Shown: piece after piece, positions 22,035 to 33,632 of the stretch | Numbering within the stretch: position 1 is the first letter of the stretch | Layout of the letters: each line of letters opens with the position of its first letter | DNA from: Prorocentrum cordatum | Lineage: Eukaryota; Sar; Dinophyceae; Prorocentrales; Prorocentraceae | Direction of reading: 5' to 3' | Length of the DNA stretch: 64,000 nucleotides | NCBI GenBank assembly: GCA_963575745.1 | Contig: CAUYUJ010009358.1 | Span: 280,320 to 344,319, forward strand | Notes under the pieces: generated by a model | The model's database searches: none | What the model was told of the DNA's origin: nothing | What the model saw: only the letters and a program-made list of their open reading frames with translations | Program-made: the position numbers and the translations under genes

Positions 22035-22169
22035 GTCGTGCATGTCGTCCTACAGGCGGATCTTGTAGGACAAATTCAAACTAGTCCGAAAACGATTCAA
22101 CACACATCAAAATCGTCACCCTTTTTAGAACTGTGTTTGAGAATTCCTCCTGTGGAGGGACACGCCCGA
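22035..22169. mobile_element. T-family element 3, decayed
   Basis: A degraded left end (TCGTGCATGTCGTCCTACAG) pairs with a good right end (CTCCTGTGGAGGGACACGCCCGA) 135 bases later. The interior has GTCCGAAAACGATT in place of the usual central phrase. Confidence 0.55.
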
Positions 22170-22389
22170 CTTGATGTTGAGTCTCCTGACTGTGCTTCCT
22201 CAGCTCCCAGACAACCGACGTCGTGAACTCCTCGCACCGTGGCTCTTCCGAGGTCGGGGTCCCTGCCCGTGAGAAGAGCGACGGTCCGTCCCGAGTCCTT
22301 CCGGGCGGCCCCGGGGCCCCAAGGAAGGCCCACGATCGCCGACACCAGCCAGTAGCCTTCCGCCGTGATCTTGCTTCACGTCGTGAGGA

Positions 22390-22630
<241 letters not shown>

Positions 22631-22808
22631 CGAGGAGCAGGAAGAGAGGGAGGCCTGGGACACGGCTCTACAGACCGCGGCTCAACAAACCACGGCCATT
22701 ACAGACCGCGCACCACCACCTCCGTGGATGCGGCCTCCAGGCCTGCCCGGGGGCCGCTACCCCGTCAGGGTGAGGGCTCAGGCGGCATCTGTCGAGACTT
22801 GCTGGAGC

Positions 22809-22988
22809 TACAGCAGGGGCTCGACCACAAGAAACCTTCCACAAGACACCCAACCATGAGACCCCAAGACGTCCATTGAATTTTGATGTGGGAACGTCAT
22901 GCTTTCCATCGCAAAACCGGCGAAACCCAAGAAACCCAGGGAACCCTGGAGGCAAGCAGGGTGTTTCTTGGCATGGGTCTCCACTGTA
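22809..22988. mobile_element. Short TA-flanked Tc1/mariner-like element, copy 3
   Basis: Starts TACAGCAGGGGCTCGACCAC and ends GGGTCTCCACTGTA. The right 130 bases closely match copy 1 (358-535), including GAAACCCAAGAAACCCAGGG. Confidence 0.65.
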
Positions 22989-23329
22989 GTCGGTTTCCCT
23001 CTCCAGGTCCTTGCCCTTATCCAGCTCCAAAGGAACCCAGACACAAGTGAACAAACACTTGCGAAGCCCAGACTCTTGACGCCCTGACTTTTTCGCAACA
23101 TCGACCCATTCCCCGGGACCAGATTTTCATCCGCAGTCATTTGTTGACGCTCCCGCGGCCCGGCGAGGGCCCCCCGGGCGAGAGGCCGTTATGAGAGCGC
23201 TCTGGAACGCTGCGGGACGGATTTCTCCTCGTCCTAGCCCCGTCCGCTCGACTCCCGTCGCTCGTCCCTCCAGCAGCGTGCCCAGACCTCCGACGCCGCA
23301 CGACTGTCTCAGCGTGGACCCCCAGAGGC
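22989..23329. other. No gene recognised
   Basis: No supported feature between the short element and the next microsatellite. Confidence 0.4.
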
Positions 23330-23590
23330 CTGGAGGAGGAGGAGGAGGAGGAGGAGGAGGAGGAGGAGGAGGAGGAGGAGGAGGAGGAGGAGGACAAGGA
23401 GGAGGAGGACAAGGAGGAGGAGGAGGAAAAGGCGGAGACGGAGGAAAAGGAGGAGGAGAAAAAGGAGGAAAAGGAGGACAAGGAGGAGGAGGACAAGGAG
23501 GAGGAGGAGGAGGAGGAGGAGGAAAAGGCGGAGAAGGAGGAAAAGGAGGGGGAGGAAAAGGAGGAAAAGGAGGAGGAGTAGGAGGAGGAC
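23330..23590. repeat. (GGA)n microsatellite, interrupted
   Basis: GGA repeats with AAGGA, ACAAGGA and AAAGGCGGA interruptions over 260 bases. Confidence 0.95.
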
Positions 23591-23904
23591 CCCTGCCCCG
23601 GCACAGGCTCTCCACCCAGAGCTCTCTGTGGCTGCGCTGCGGCCCCACGGGGGGACCGGCGGACTGGCCAAGCATGCGTCTCGCCTCCGCGCCCGCACGG
23701 CGCGCAGCCACCCGCACCGACGGGGCAGAGCTCGCGATAGCACCCGTGACCCTCCCCTTTCTCTTTTTCTTTGTTTGTTTTTTGTTGTTTCTTGTTGTTT
23801 GTTTGTTTGTGTTTTGTTTTTTTTTCATTGTTCAAAAAGACGTACAAACACAACATCGCGATAACGTCCGTGACCCTGCCCCACTGTTCTCCCCATATAT
23901 CTAT

Positions 23905-23937
<33 letters not shown>

Positions 23938-24204
23938 GATACAGATATGAACAACTCGCCATAACACTCGTGACTCTCCCCCCCACCTTTCTCCCCCCCG
24001 TGGTCGCGTCACGATTCGCAATCCCAGTCGGCGCAGGCGCGCATCGTAACGGAAGGACGCCCCCGTTTTGCACCAGAAGTACCTGGGTGCAAGAGGAGGG
24101 CTAGACGAACCACCACAGAATGACCTGAGGAGCAGCGAGCCCCCTTCCGAACCCAAAACTGTCCTACTTCAGCGTCTAGACTGTATAGAGAACGGTCCCG
24201 CGAT
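23591..24204. other. No gene; T-rich and (TA)n stretches
   Basis: A T-rich, TTTGTTTG-like run at 23757-23830 and a (TA)n run at about 23915-23937. Nothing coding is supported. Confidence 0.45.
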
Positions 24205-24378
24205 GCAAGCGGCACAAGCATAAACTTTTGGCGCTCCACGCGGACTTCTTAGATCCACCCCCCTCCCTGGCGCGCTCCGCGCGCCAGGGGCGGCGCCGGA
24301 GGCGCCGCCGGAGCGGCCCGGCCCAGCGCGGATCCAAGAACCCCGCGCGGAGCGCCAGAAGCTGATGGCTGTGCCGAC
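24205..24378. mobile_element. GC-rich fold-back element, family A copy 4
   Basis: Left arm GGCACAAGCATAAACTTTTG and GGCGCTCCACGCGGA. The right arm has CCGCGCGGAGCGCCAGAAG and ends CTGTGCCG. The centre holds TGGCGCGCTCCGCGCGCCA and GGCGGCGCCGGAGGCGCCGC in the opposite order to copy 5, so the core may have inverted. Confidence 0.7.
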
Positions 24379-24424
24379 TCTCTTCTCCTTCATCGACCAC
24401 GAATTCAGCGGCCTGCCTGTATAT

Positions 24425-24427
24425 TTC

Positions 24428-24479
<52 letters not shown>

Positions 24480-24505
24480 AAGAGAGAGAGAGAGAGAGAG
24501 AGACA
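24425..24505. repeat. (TA)n and (GA)n microsatellites
   Basis: (TA)n at about 24428-24445 followed by (GA)n to about 24503. Confidence 0.9.
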
Positions 24506-24832
24506 ACCCCCCCCCAAAAAAAACGCTCCCGCGATGCTCCCGCCCCGCCCGGTCGACGGGCAGGGAGGCCAGCTTCTCGGCGTCGGGCCAGGGCCTGCCG
24601 CCTGCCGCGCGCGCGCGGGGCGCCGCAGCAGCGCGCCTCGCCCGGGGGCGTCGGGCCCCGCGGCGGCGCGCCGCGGGGCACTGCCGCCGGCCCTCCGCGC
24701 TCTCCGTGGCCAGGGCGCGCCTCCTCGGCGAGCCTCGGGCGACGAGGGGCGAGGTCCTGCTGCCGAGGGGCGCGGGGCGGAGGCTGCCGAGGGGGGGCAG
24801 GGGGGCCACTCCCCCTCGTTCACCATGACCAC

Positions 24833-25517
<685 letters not shown>

Positions 25518-26096
25518 CTGGCGTCGCAACTTTCTCGAGCCGGACTTGTCCGCCCGGTTTTGGACCCCGTGGCCTTCACGGAGCGATGCGGCTCGAAAGA
25601 TGACGCAGAAAGATTGGGTCTGGGGCTGCGGGTGTGATTTTTCTACGATGATGTTGCATTTTTTGGCAACGCTGGATCCCAGGGTATCGAGGGGTGCCAG
25701 GGTGTGGGTGCCAGGGTGGGTGATGGCATGTCTGGGCTGCCCACTCAGGCGCTAGGGCCAGGGCAGGTGTCACCCGCCTGGGCATTCACGGATGCCCCAG
25801 GCCGTGGCCCTGGCCTCGGACGTGAGCGGCTCCAGGGAGCTCCTGCCAAGGCGCAGCTGATGGAGCACTTCCCGCGGCGCATCCAGGACGCTCGAGAGCG
25901 ATCGGCAACTGCAGGATGCTCAAAAGGTTGCCCCCGTACCTGGGACCTGGCCACTTGCACAGCCGCGCGGGCCGAAAAGGAGAAGATCGCACACGAGCCC
26001 CTCCCTGGGAATTTACAAGTAAGCGCCGCGCCGCGAGACCGCCGAGGCCGCCCCGCACCGCGAGGCCGTGCCTGCCCTCTCCCCCTCTCCTCTTGC
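25518..26096. other. No gene recognised
   Basis: Contains GGGTGCCAGGGTG duplications near 25690-25725 and otherwise unremarkable sequence. Confidence 0.4.
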
Positions 26097-26295
26097 AGGG
26101 GAGCAAGAAGTGGCGTAAACATAAAAACTCGGAGGTCCGCGCGGATTTCTCGGATCGGCGCTGGGGCCCCCCAGGCGGCGCCTCCGGCGCCGCCCCTGGC
26201 GCGCTCCGCGCGCCAGGGAGGGGGGTCCAGCGCCGATCCGAGAAATCCGCGCGGACCTCCGAGTTTTTATGTTTATGCCACTTTTTGTTCCCCTA
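26097..26295. mobile_element. GC-rich fold-back element, family A copy 5 (best preserved)
   Basis: The two arms of about 70 bases are almost perfect reverse complements: GTGGCGTAAACATAAAAACT and CGGAGGTCCGCGCGGATTTC at the left, their complements at the right. The core carries two further hairpins, GGCGGCGCCTCCGGCGCCGC and TGGCGCGCTCCGCGCGCCA. Ends read GGGGAGCAAGAAG and CTTTTTGTTCCCC. Confidence 0.9.
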
Positions 26296-26497
26296 TCTTG
26301 GGCTCCGCCCCTCGGGGCAGTCCAGGACATCCGTGGGGCCCAGCGCGCGGAAAAGCAGCACCCGCCAGGAGGCAGCACGGAGCCGCCTCTCGGGGCCCTG
26401 CCCCTCGCCAGGCTCGCTCGGCCCGTCGAGGGGGAGGCAGCGACAGAGCACGGATGGCGCGATGAGGAGGGGCGGAGCTGGAGGAGACGGAGCGAAG

Positions 26498-26570
26498 GGG
26501 AGGAGGAGGAGGAGGAGGAGGAGGAGGAGGAGGAGGAGGAGGAGGAGGAGGAGGAGGAGGAGGAGGAGCT
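26498..26570. repeat. (GGA)n microsatellite
   Basis: Pure GGA repeats. Confidence 0.95.
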
Positions 26571-26830
26571 CCCCCCTCTGATCGAGGGCTCCAGGGCTCG
26601 AGGGCCGGAGCGGGGGATCCGCAGGGGGACGGCACGCCAGGGTGCTCGGGGCTGGTCGCGAAGGTCGCCACGAGGAGGCACGCTGGCGAGTTCGCAGCGC
26701 ACCCGCGCTGTGCTGCTCTGGAGTATGGCGCTCGCGGGCGGACAGGGGGAGGGAGAGGGCGGGGGGGGCAGTGCAAGCACGCCAGATGTTAACGGGCGAA
26801 GAACGGTGTAACATAAACTTGTTCGATGTC

Positions 26831-26925
26831 GGGGGCGCCTGTCCCAGGGCGGCTGGAAAATCTATACCCTTACGGTGGCACCGTAGGGGTATAAACTTTC
26901 CAGCCGCCCAGGGGCAGGTGTCTCC
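26831..26925. repeat. Inverted repeat with 47-base arms
   Basis: GGGCGGCTGGAAAATCTATA and CCCTTACGGTG at the left meet their complements CACCGTAGGGGTATA and CTTTCCAGCCGCCC across a one-base centre at 26878. A third part-copy (AAAGTTTATCTTATACC) follows at 26934. It sits just downstream, on the minus strand, of an exon-like segment. Confidence 0.85.
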
Positions 26926-26959
26926 GACGGCGGAAAGTTTATCTTATACCAACCTTCGC

Positions 26960-27100
26960 TCGCTGCAGGTGGGATGGCACCCGCGTGCCGGGGCGCAGGT
27001 GGCGAGCGCGGGCTCGGCGGGGCCGTGGTTCTTGATGATCTGGTACTTGTAGGCGTGCATGCCCACGTCCAGCCACGCGTAGAACTTGTACCTCGCGGCG
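26960..27100 (-). CDS. Candidate exon, unknown protein
   Basis: Minus-strand codons are almost all C- or G-ending and translate to YKFYAWLDVGMHAYKYQIIK followed by NHGPAEPALATC. The aromatic-rich, non-repetitive composition is unlike the Arg/Pro/Gly noise of other frames here. A GAG-AG before the first Tyr codon could be a 3' splice site, and a CTGCAG follows at the other end. No family is recognised. No further exons could be joined with confidence. Confidence 0.4.
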
Positions 27101-27175
27101 CGACCGTGCCCACCGTCGCGTCCAGTCAACTCCGACTGAGGACAGCCATCCCCAACCGGCAGCCATCCCCAACCC

Positions 27176-27322
27176 TCGGGCACAGACTGACATTAGGGAT
27201 TTTGAAGGACAAATGAAACATAATCAAACATTGCCACAAAAAGTTTAAAATACTACACGAATCGTTCCATCATTATTAACTGATTATTTTTGAATGTTCA
27301 TCCTGTAGAGGGACGTGCCTGA
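27176..27322. mobile_element. T-family element 4, decayed
   Basis: A weak left end (TCGGGCACAGACTGACATTA) and a recognisable right end (TCCTGTAGAGGGACGTGCCTGA) enclose an AT-rich interior of about 100 bases with GATTATTTTTGAATGTTC, a phrase shared with element 7. Confidence 0.55.
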
Positions 27323-27650
27323 TTTAAGACTAACATCGATGACGGCTCGGTGGATCTGGCGAGGGTGCGCCAGCTCTGCAGGGTCGGAGAGGAGTGCGAT
27401 CCGACAAGCGAAGCCCGTACCGCCCGACTCGGCCACGCAGCGCGTCGATACGGCGTGGGCACAGGAGCAGCGGCGGATCCACGCGCATTGTGAGGCCATG
27501 TCGTCCCCGTTTCCTCGGAGCTCGCCTCCGACTAGCACGGAGGAGCGCTGCTCCGAACCGCCCGCAGCGTGGCGCCCCCGACGCTGCTCGACCTGACGTC
27601 GAGGCGCGCGGACGGGGCACGTCCTCCTCGGCCCCGCGATCCTAGACGAG
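27323..27650. other. No gene recognised
   Basis: GC-rich sequence with no supported feature. Confidence 0.4.
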
Positions 27651-27835
27651 GAGAAAAACACGCCAGAAACATAAACTGTTGGCGCTCCGCGCGGCTCTCT
27701 TGGATCTGCGCTGGACACCCCTCCCTCCCTGGCGCGCGGGGCGCGCCAGGGGCGGCGCCGGAGGCGCCGCCGGGGGGGGAGGGGCATCGGATCCGTGCGG
27801 GCCGCCAAGAACGTCTGCGTTGATGGCGTTCTTCT
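27651..27835. mobile_element. GC-rich fold-back element, family A copy 6
   Basis: Left arm CACGCCAGAAACATAAACTG and GGCGCTCCGCGCGG; right arm GGGCCGCCAAGAACGTCTGC. Core hairpins TGGCGCGCGGGGCGCGCCA and GGCGGCGCCGGAGGCGCCGC. Arms are more diverged than in copy 5. A CGACTGCAGAAGTC palindrome pair follows at 27839-27900. Confidence 0.65.
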
Positions 27836-28349
27836 GCTTCGACTGCAGAAGTCCTGCGAGAGCCACCTGACCTTTCTTCGACTGCAGAAGTCGAAGATCT
27901 CTTCTCTCTTCTCTCTTCTTCGACTCTTCTTCTTCTTCTTCTTCTGAGAGCCACCTGTGCCTTTCCCTAGGGAGCCCACAAAGGATGTACGCGCCCAACT
28001 ATGTACATGAACACGGCCCCTCGATTCGCGAGACCGGCCGCGTTATACGAACATTTGTGCAATGCGTGCTCTCGAAACCAGCGTGGATTCATGCACATGC
28101 ACGTCCTTCTTTCGCTCCTGCTTTTCCCGCGGGAAGAGGCCCCCGTCGTGTCCGGAGAGCGGTCCGACGGCGCTGGCCCTCACGGGGGCGTGCCGCCTCT
28201 CGCCCGCACGGTGTGCTGCCGAGCCGGCGGGGGGGGCGGTGGTCTCCGCCCCGGCCCCCCGGCAGTAGGCATGCGGTCCGAAGTCGGGGGCCTGCGACGC
28301 TCTCCAAGGAAGCCGAGGCTCTCCGAGGGCATCGGAGGCGACCTTTACG

Positions 28350-28530
28350 TCGGGCGTGTCCCCCGGCAGGGGGATTTTCGACGAAACATAAAAAATACCC
28401 CCAAAATACCCCCAAAAGGTCAAACAAATACTCCAAAATAGTCCTCAGACTATTTTGGGACTATTTTTCCAGCATTTTTGGTGTTTTTTTCTGGTTCGTC
28501 GAAAATCCCCCTGTAGGGGGACAGGCCCGA
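28350..28530. mobile_element. T-family element 5
   Basis: Ends TCGGGCGTGTCCCCCGGCAG and CTGTAGGGGGACAGGCCCGA, continuing inward as GATTTTCGACGAAAC and GGTTCGTCGAAAATC. The interior is a run of ATACCCCCAAAATACC then AATAGTCCTCAGACTATTTT. It is 181 bp, with the clearest terminal repeats of the family. Confidence 0.85.
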
Positions 28531-28821
28531 CTCAAGGCTACCTGCAGACAGCCCAGGGCTGTCCAAGCATCGAGTAATGCAGCAGGTGCCGGAACAAAGG
28601 AGATTCTTCACTGGTCCTGCGAAACGGGCAGAAGAAAGGTCTCATCCTCCCGTCTCCAGCTCTTAACCTCCCATCCTTTCTCACCCTCCTTCTCATCTTG
28701 ATCTGACTCCACACTCACCCTACTCCACCTCCTCACCATCCGCCCTTCTCTGCCTCCTCGGCCACCATCCTGCTGCTGCTGCTGCTCCTCCTCCGCCGCC
28801 TCTTCCTTTTCTTATCACGTT

Positions 28822-28827
28822 ACTGTG

Positions 28828-28867
<40 letters not shown>

Positions 28868-29040
28868 GTCATCGTCATCGTCATCGTCCTCGTCCTCGTC
28901 CTCGTCCTCGTCAGCATCATCAGCATCACCATCATCAGCATCATCAGCATCATCATCACCATCATCACCATCATCCTGCTCCTCCTCCTCATCATCATCC
29001 TCATCCTCATCCTCATCCTCCTCCTCCTCATCATCTTCTT
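28822..29040. repeat. CAT/CGT trinucleotide tract
   Basis: CAT triplets grading into CGTCAT, CGTCCT, CAGCAT and CCTCAT hexamers. Confidence 0.95.
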
Positions 29041-29329
29041 CTGACGGCACATTTATCCAATTAGTCAGAATCTTGGTGTCAGACTGGGCCCAGATCAACG
29101 ACAACGGGATTCAGCCCCCACGCAGGATGTTAGCAGATGGGGGCGCAGCTGGCCACTCGATTAATTTCCCAGTGCGCATGGAACCCCCACGGAAGCGTTG
29201 CTGTCGGAAGGGGGTGCGGCTTTTGCACCAGAGCCCGCCAAAGTCGGAGCACCCATGCCCGCACCGTCTTGCGGCGCTGCACAGGCACGCCCCATCCCGA
29301 GATGGGCGTCTGCATTGCTGCGCTGCCTC
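29041..29329. other. No gene recognised
   Basis: Unremarkable sequence between two microsatellites. Confidence 0.4.
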
Positions 29330-29334
29330 AGTGA

Positions 29335-29365
<31 letters not shown>

Positions 29366-29394
29366 GGCGAGCAAACAAAAAAAGGGAGAGAAAA

Positions 29395-29425
<31 letters not shown>

Positions 29426-29600
29426 GAGAGAGCGAGAGAGAAAGAGAGCGATGGAGAAAGAGAGAGGGAGAGAGAGAGAGAGAGAGAGAGAACGGCAACC
29501 GAGAAGGAGAAGAGAGCGAGACAGAGAGCGATGGAGCAAGAGAGAGAGAGAGGGAGAGGGAGAGAGAGAGAGAGAGGAACAGAGACAGAGAGAGACGGAG
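29330..29600. repeat. (GA)n tract with interruptions
   Basis: GA/GAGG repeats over some 270 bases. Confidence 0.95.
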
Positions 29601-29747
29601 CCTGCCCACCCCTGCCGCCCAGAGGAAAAGCCGCCGCGCACAGCCCTCGAGGCGCCCCCGCACCTCGCGGCGCCGGGCGCCAGCCTCCCCGCCGCTGCGC
29701 GGCCGAGAGGCGGCCCCTTCCCCCCCGGTGAGGACGCTGGGCTCATG

Positions 29748-29917
29748 TCGGGCCTGCCCCCTACAGGGGGATCTTCGACGAGAAATAAAAAATACTCCAA
29801 AAATAATCAAACAGTAGTCCAGGGCCTATTCTTTGAGTACCTTTGGACCTTTTTGGAGGTATTTGGGGGGTACTTTTTTTGTCCGTCGAAAATCCCCTTG
29901 TAGGGGGGCACGCCCGA
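29748..29917. mobile_element. T-family element 6
   Basis: Ends TCGGGCCTGCCCCCTACAGG and TGTAGGGGGGCACGCCCGA, continuing to CTTCGACGAGA and CGTCGAAAATC. The outermost bases are also complementary (ATGTCGGG and CCCGACAT). Central phrase GTAGTCCAGGGCCTATTCTT. 170 bp. Confidence 0.85.
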
Positions 29918-30034
29918 CATAACGCTGGGCCCGTGCTGCCTGCGCCCTCGCTCACCGGGCCGCGCAGATCGGCGGCCGTACCGGCGCAGAGGGTACTCGA
30001 GATCCCCTGATACGGCGGGGGCACTGGAGCTGAG

Positions 30035-30183
30035 TCGGGCCTGTCCTCCTAGAGGGGGATTGTTTTGAGGAAAATAAGACAAGTCAAAAATACACCGAAA
30101 TTGCAAAAACATGCCAAACCAATCGTCCCCAGACTATTCTTTGACTATTTTTGAATATCCCTCCTGTAGAGGGACGGGCCCGA
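30035..30183. mobile_element. T-family element 7
   Basis: Ends TCGGGCCTGTCCTCCTAGAG and CTGTAGAGGGACGGGCCCGA. Central phrase AATCGTCCCCAGACTATTCT. 149 bp. The short direct phrase GAACCCTTGATACGG/GATCCCCTGATACGG flanks it on both sides (30194 and 30000), suggesting a local duplication spanning the element. Confidence 0.8.
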
Positions 30184-30604
30184 CTTAAGGGTACTCGAGA
30201 ACCCTTGATACGGTGGGGGCACTGGAGAAGGAAACCTTCGATAAGGAATCCAGGGTCTTGAAGCCAGTGGAGAGCCAATCGTGGATGGACCATGGATATC
30301 ACCGCCGCCCTCATTGGACAAGGAATCCTTCAGGGTCTGGGGCCTACCTGGGATCATTCCTGAACAAACGCCTCCACCGTAATCGACCCTCCCAAAAAAA
30401 CCGGACCCCCCTTCAGTGGCAACCTGATTTTCAGGACCCCCTTGTCAACGGGGGGCCTTATTATTCTGGACCCCCCCGCTTCTCAAAAAAAGCAGCCCTA
30501 ATAGACCAGACCCCCCCGCTTCTCAAAAAGACGCCTTAAAAAAATAGACCTGGGGGACGATTATCAGGGGATTTCGAATACTTCGGCACATGGCCTCCTC
30601 ACAG
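30184..30604. other. No gene; G/C homopolymer-rich
   Basis: Direct phrases GACCCCCC.CTTCTCAAAAA recur at 30470-30535. A phrase like the T-family centre (GGGGGACGATTATC) occurs at 30553 without ends. Confidence 0.4.
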
Positions 30605-30815
30605 CTATAGGCCTCCTAGATGGGGTCCGAGTAGATGGGTTCGGAGGATCGCGCCAGGTCGCCGATGCATCACCGATGCATCGGCGATGATGGTTGATGT
30701 TGGCGGTGCATCGGCGACGTCGACGTGAAGCAAATCGGTCTCCACATCGAGCCGCATTGGCGATGCATCGGCGATGCGGCGCGATCCTCCGATCCGATCC
30801 CATCTAGAAAGCCTA
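30605..30815. repeat. Inverted repeat with GATGCATCGGC core
   Basis: GGCCTCCTAGATGGGGTCCG and GATCGCGCCAGGTCGCCGAT at the left mirror ATCGGCGATGCGGCGCGATC and GATCCCATCTAGAAAGCC at the right. The core is a degenerate GATGCATCGGC repeat. Confidence 0.7.
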
Positions 30816-32050
30816 GAACAGACGGGGCTATTGTGGGGGAATGATCCGTGTTGGTGGCGGCCAGGAGGTCCGAACTGGCTGGGACCCCAGAAAGCACTGC
30901 CAGAAAGGGGGATGGAACCAAATCCGTTCAAAATCCGTTCCCCGATCACTCTCGAGGTCCATCTGGAGCAGATTTTCACCCCAGATCCGTGTCTGACGGT
31001 CCTGGGGCCAGGCAACTGACCCGGAGGCCGAAGCGTGCAAAGGACCTTCCCGAACCTAGATCCTCGAACTTCTTCCCCCTCGTCTCGCGGGCCTGAGCCC
31101 TGAACCAACGCTGGGCGGAAGCAGTGCTGGGCCACCTGAGAGCCCCAGCCGGCTCCAGGAGCCATCCCTCCAGGTCTGGCGCTCGCGCAGCGCGTCGCCT
31201 CGGCAGGGCAGGTGCCCAACGGGCTTCTCCCTGAGGAGGAGGAGGAGGAGGAGGAGGAGGAGGAGGAGGAGGAAGAAGAAGAGGAGCAGCGGCACGGGTA
31301 TGCCCGAGACGCGACTCGAACCGTGGACTCGCACAGGCTGGGGGCGCACGGCCCTCGCCGTCGCCTCGCGGCGAGCAGCCCCGATAGGCCACACGCGGCG
31401 AGGAGCGTGTTGACACGGAGCTCAGCACGCAGATCGGAAAAAGGTACGCTCGGCGCCGCACGTTCGCCCAGGCGTGGGCCAACACGCGTGCCGGGCCCGC
31501 ACGCGGCGTACTACCACGGACGATGTGAACACTGTACGTGCTGCGTCTCCACACGGGTTTACCGGGGCAGCTCACCTGCGGGGCAATGCCTGCGCGCGCC
31601 CATGTTGCGCCAGGGCCGACGTGGTCGCGCTCCCCCTGCCAGCTCCGAGGTCTCCAGATCCGCAGTACTTTGGGCGGGTTCGTGAATACGGCGCACGTTC
31701 CCGCCCTAGTTTTCGAGCTCCTTTGGTGCTAATTTCCGCTCTACTTTGCCGTCGCTGGTTTCGCTATACCTCTGCGGAAATGGCCGCCCTTCTTGGGGAG
31801 GCGGACGTCTCCGCTCTACTTTTCCGCATCGTTCGGGGTCTTCCTCCTCTTCGTATCCCACCCCCTCCACCCTCCTCATGCATGCCTTAGCGACCTAACC
31901 GCCTCCAGTCAGAAAGCCCGCCAAGGGTGCGAAACAATAGCCCTCATGGGCACCATCCCCGACTGTTAGTCAGCCGCGACGGTGCCGCGGCGTTCCGAGA
32001 CGCGGGCCGAACGCGGAGGCGAGACGGAGCTCAACAAGAAAGATCGGGAG
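30816..32050. other. No gene; (GGA)n at 31230-31275
   Basis: Open frames on both strands lack domains. The 31300-31400 segment was considered as a tRNA and rejected. Confidence 0.4.
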
Positions 32051-32132
32051 GGCGAGGAGGAGGAGGAGGAGGACGAGGAATAGAACAATTGAGAGGGGAA
32101 TCCGATGAGGAAGATGCGTATGATGATGGTGT

Positions 32133-32167
<35 letters not shown>

Positions 32168-32691
32168 CTGCTGATGATGATGATGATGATGATGATGATA
32201 ATGCTGATGCTGATGCTGATGCTGATGCTGATGATGGTGACGATGAGAAGGATGATGATGGCGACGATGCTGATGCTGATGCTGATGGTGATGCTGAAGA
32301 GGATGGCGATGCTGATGATCATGATGATGATTATGGTCTGAGTACGGCTATGATGATTGTATGGAGGATGCTGATGCTGATGAAGATGGAGATGACGATG
32401 AAGATGAGGACGCTGGTGATGATGGGAATGAAAACGGTGATGATAAGTAGGATGTTGATTATGATGCTGTTTTAAATGCTGCTGATGATGACAATGGTGA
32501 TGGTGACGATGCTGATAATGATTATGATGATGAACGGCAGTGGTGCTGATGCGATGATGATGATCATGATGATGATGAAGATGATGAGGATGAGGATGAG
32601 GATGATGCTGATGCTGACGCTGATGATGATGATGCTGTTGATGATGATGCTGATGAGGATGAGGATGAGGATGAGGATGAGGATGAGGATG

Positions 32692-32772
<81 letters not shown>

Positions 32773-32780
32773 GCGAGGAG
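32051..32780. repeat. GAT/GCT trinucleotide tracts
   Basis: (GGA)n at about 32056-32080, then GAT triplets with GCTGAT, GAGGAT and GACGAT hexamers to 32775, less regular between 32330 and 32570. Frames reading poly-Asp or poly-Met are artefacts. Confidence 0.95.
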
Positions 32781-32872
32781 GAGGAGGATGAGGAGGAGAG
32801 GAGGAGGAGGAAGAGGACTCCTTCGGAGGAGGAGGAGGAAGAAAAACGGAAACCTTTCGTTCAGGTTACCCC

Positions 32873-33350
32873 TCCTCCTCCTCCTCCTCCTCCTCCTCCT
32901 CCTCCTCCTCCTCCTCCTCCTGCTCTTCATCCTCCTCATGACCCCCAGATCTGGGGGGCGAGGGGACGACGACGGCACGCGGAGGGGAACGGAGGCGGGG
33001 GGGCGGGAGCCGAGGAGCGCAGAGGCGGGGCGCACACGACCAGGGCGGGCGGCCGGGGCAGCGCACCCGGGGTGCTTCTCCGCCGTCTTGGCCACGAGGC
33101 TCATCTTGCCGTCCTGGCAGGCAAGGAATGAGCAAGGGGCGGCGGGACGGGGGCCCTCCTCCTCTCCCCTCGGTCCTCTCCGGCCCTCTGGCCCTCAGGT
33201 CCTCCTCCGCCTCCTCCTCCGCCGCCGCCTCCTCCTTCTCCTCCTCCTCCTCCTCCTCCACCTCCACCTCCACCTCCTCCTCCTCTTCCTCCTCCTCCTC
33301 CTCCTCCACCTCCACCTCCACCTACTCCTCCTCCTCCGCCTCCTCCTCCT
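32873..33350. repeat. (CTC)n and CCACCT tracts
   Basis: Pure CTC at 32873-32925 and CTC with CACCTC/CGCCTC blocks at 33190-33350, separated by GC-rich unique sequence. Confidence 0.9.
33069..33121 (-). CDS. Candidate micro-exon
   Basis: On the minus strand, TTGCCTGCCAG is followed by GACGGCAAGATGAGCCTCGT and continues in C/G-ending codons (DGKMSLVAKTAEKHP) up to GG|GTGCGC, which has the form of a canonical GT donor. The length is about 50 bases. The support is only the matched splice-like borders and codon choice, and no protein family is recognised. Confidence 0.25.
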
Positions 33351-33594
33351 CCTATGCGCACGCACGGCGTTGCCACCAGAGAAGTCAAGGTTCGACAGAC
33401 GTTGCTGAAGCGTTGGTGCATGGCTTGCTCATGTGCTTGCTCGCTGACGGTCAGCAGCTGGGCGGGGAGGAGGGGCATGCCTTCCACAACTGCCCTGTCT
33501 GCACCAGGCAACAAATTAAAAACTTGCATCTTTACGACCATCATAAGAAATAGTCCAGAACTAGAACATCGTACCTGGACTATCTTTTTACAAT

Positions 33595-33632
33595 TCTTGA
33601 GTATTCCTCCTGTAGAGGGACATGCCTGTCTT
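33595..33632. mobile_element. T-family solitary right end
   Basis: TTCCTCCTGTAGAGGGACAT followed by GCCTGTCTTA is a diverged right end. The sequence inside it (AATAGTCCAGAACTAG, CTGGACTATC) matches the family centre, but no convincing left end lies within 200 bases. Confidence 0.5.

Noticed and set aside
31300-31400. Possible tRNA on the minus strand (GGTTCGAGTC box-B-like sequence)
   Set aside because: The bases around the presumed T-loop do not pair into a stem, and no acceptor or D-arm partner is found.
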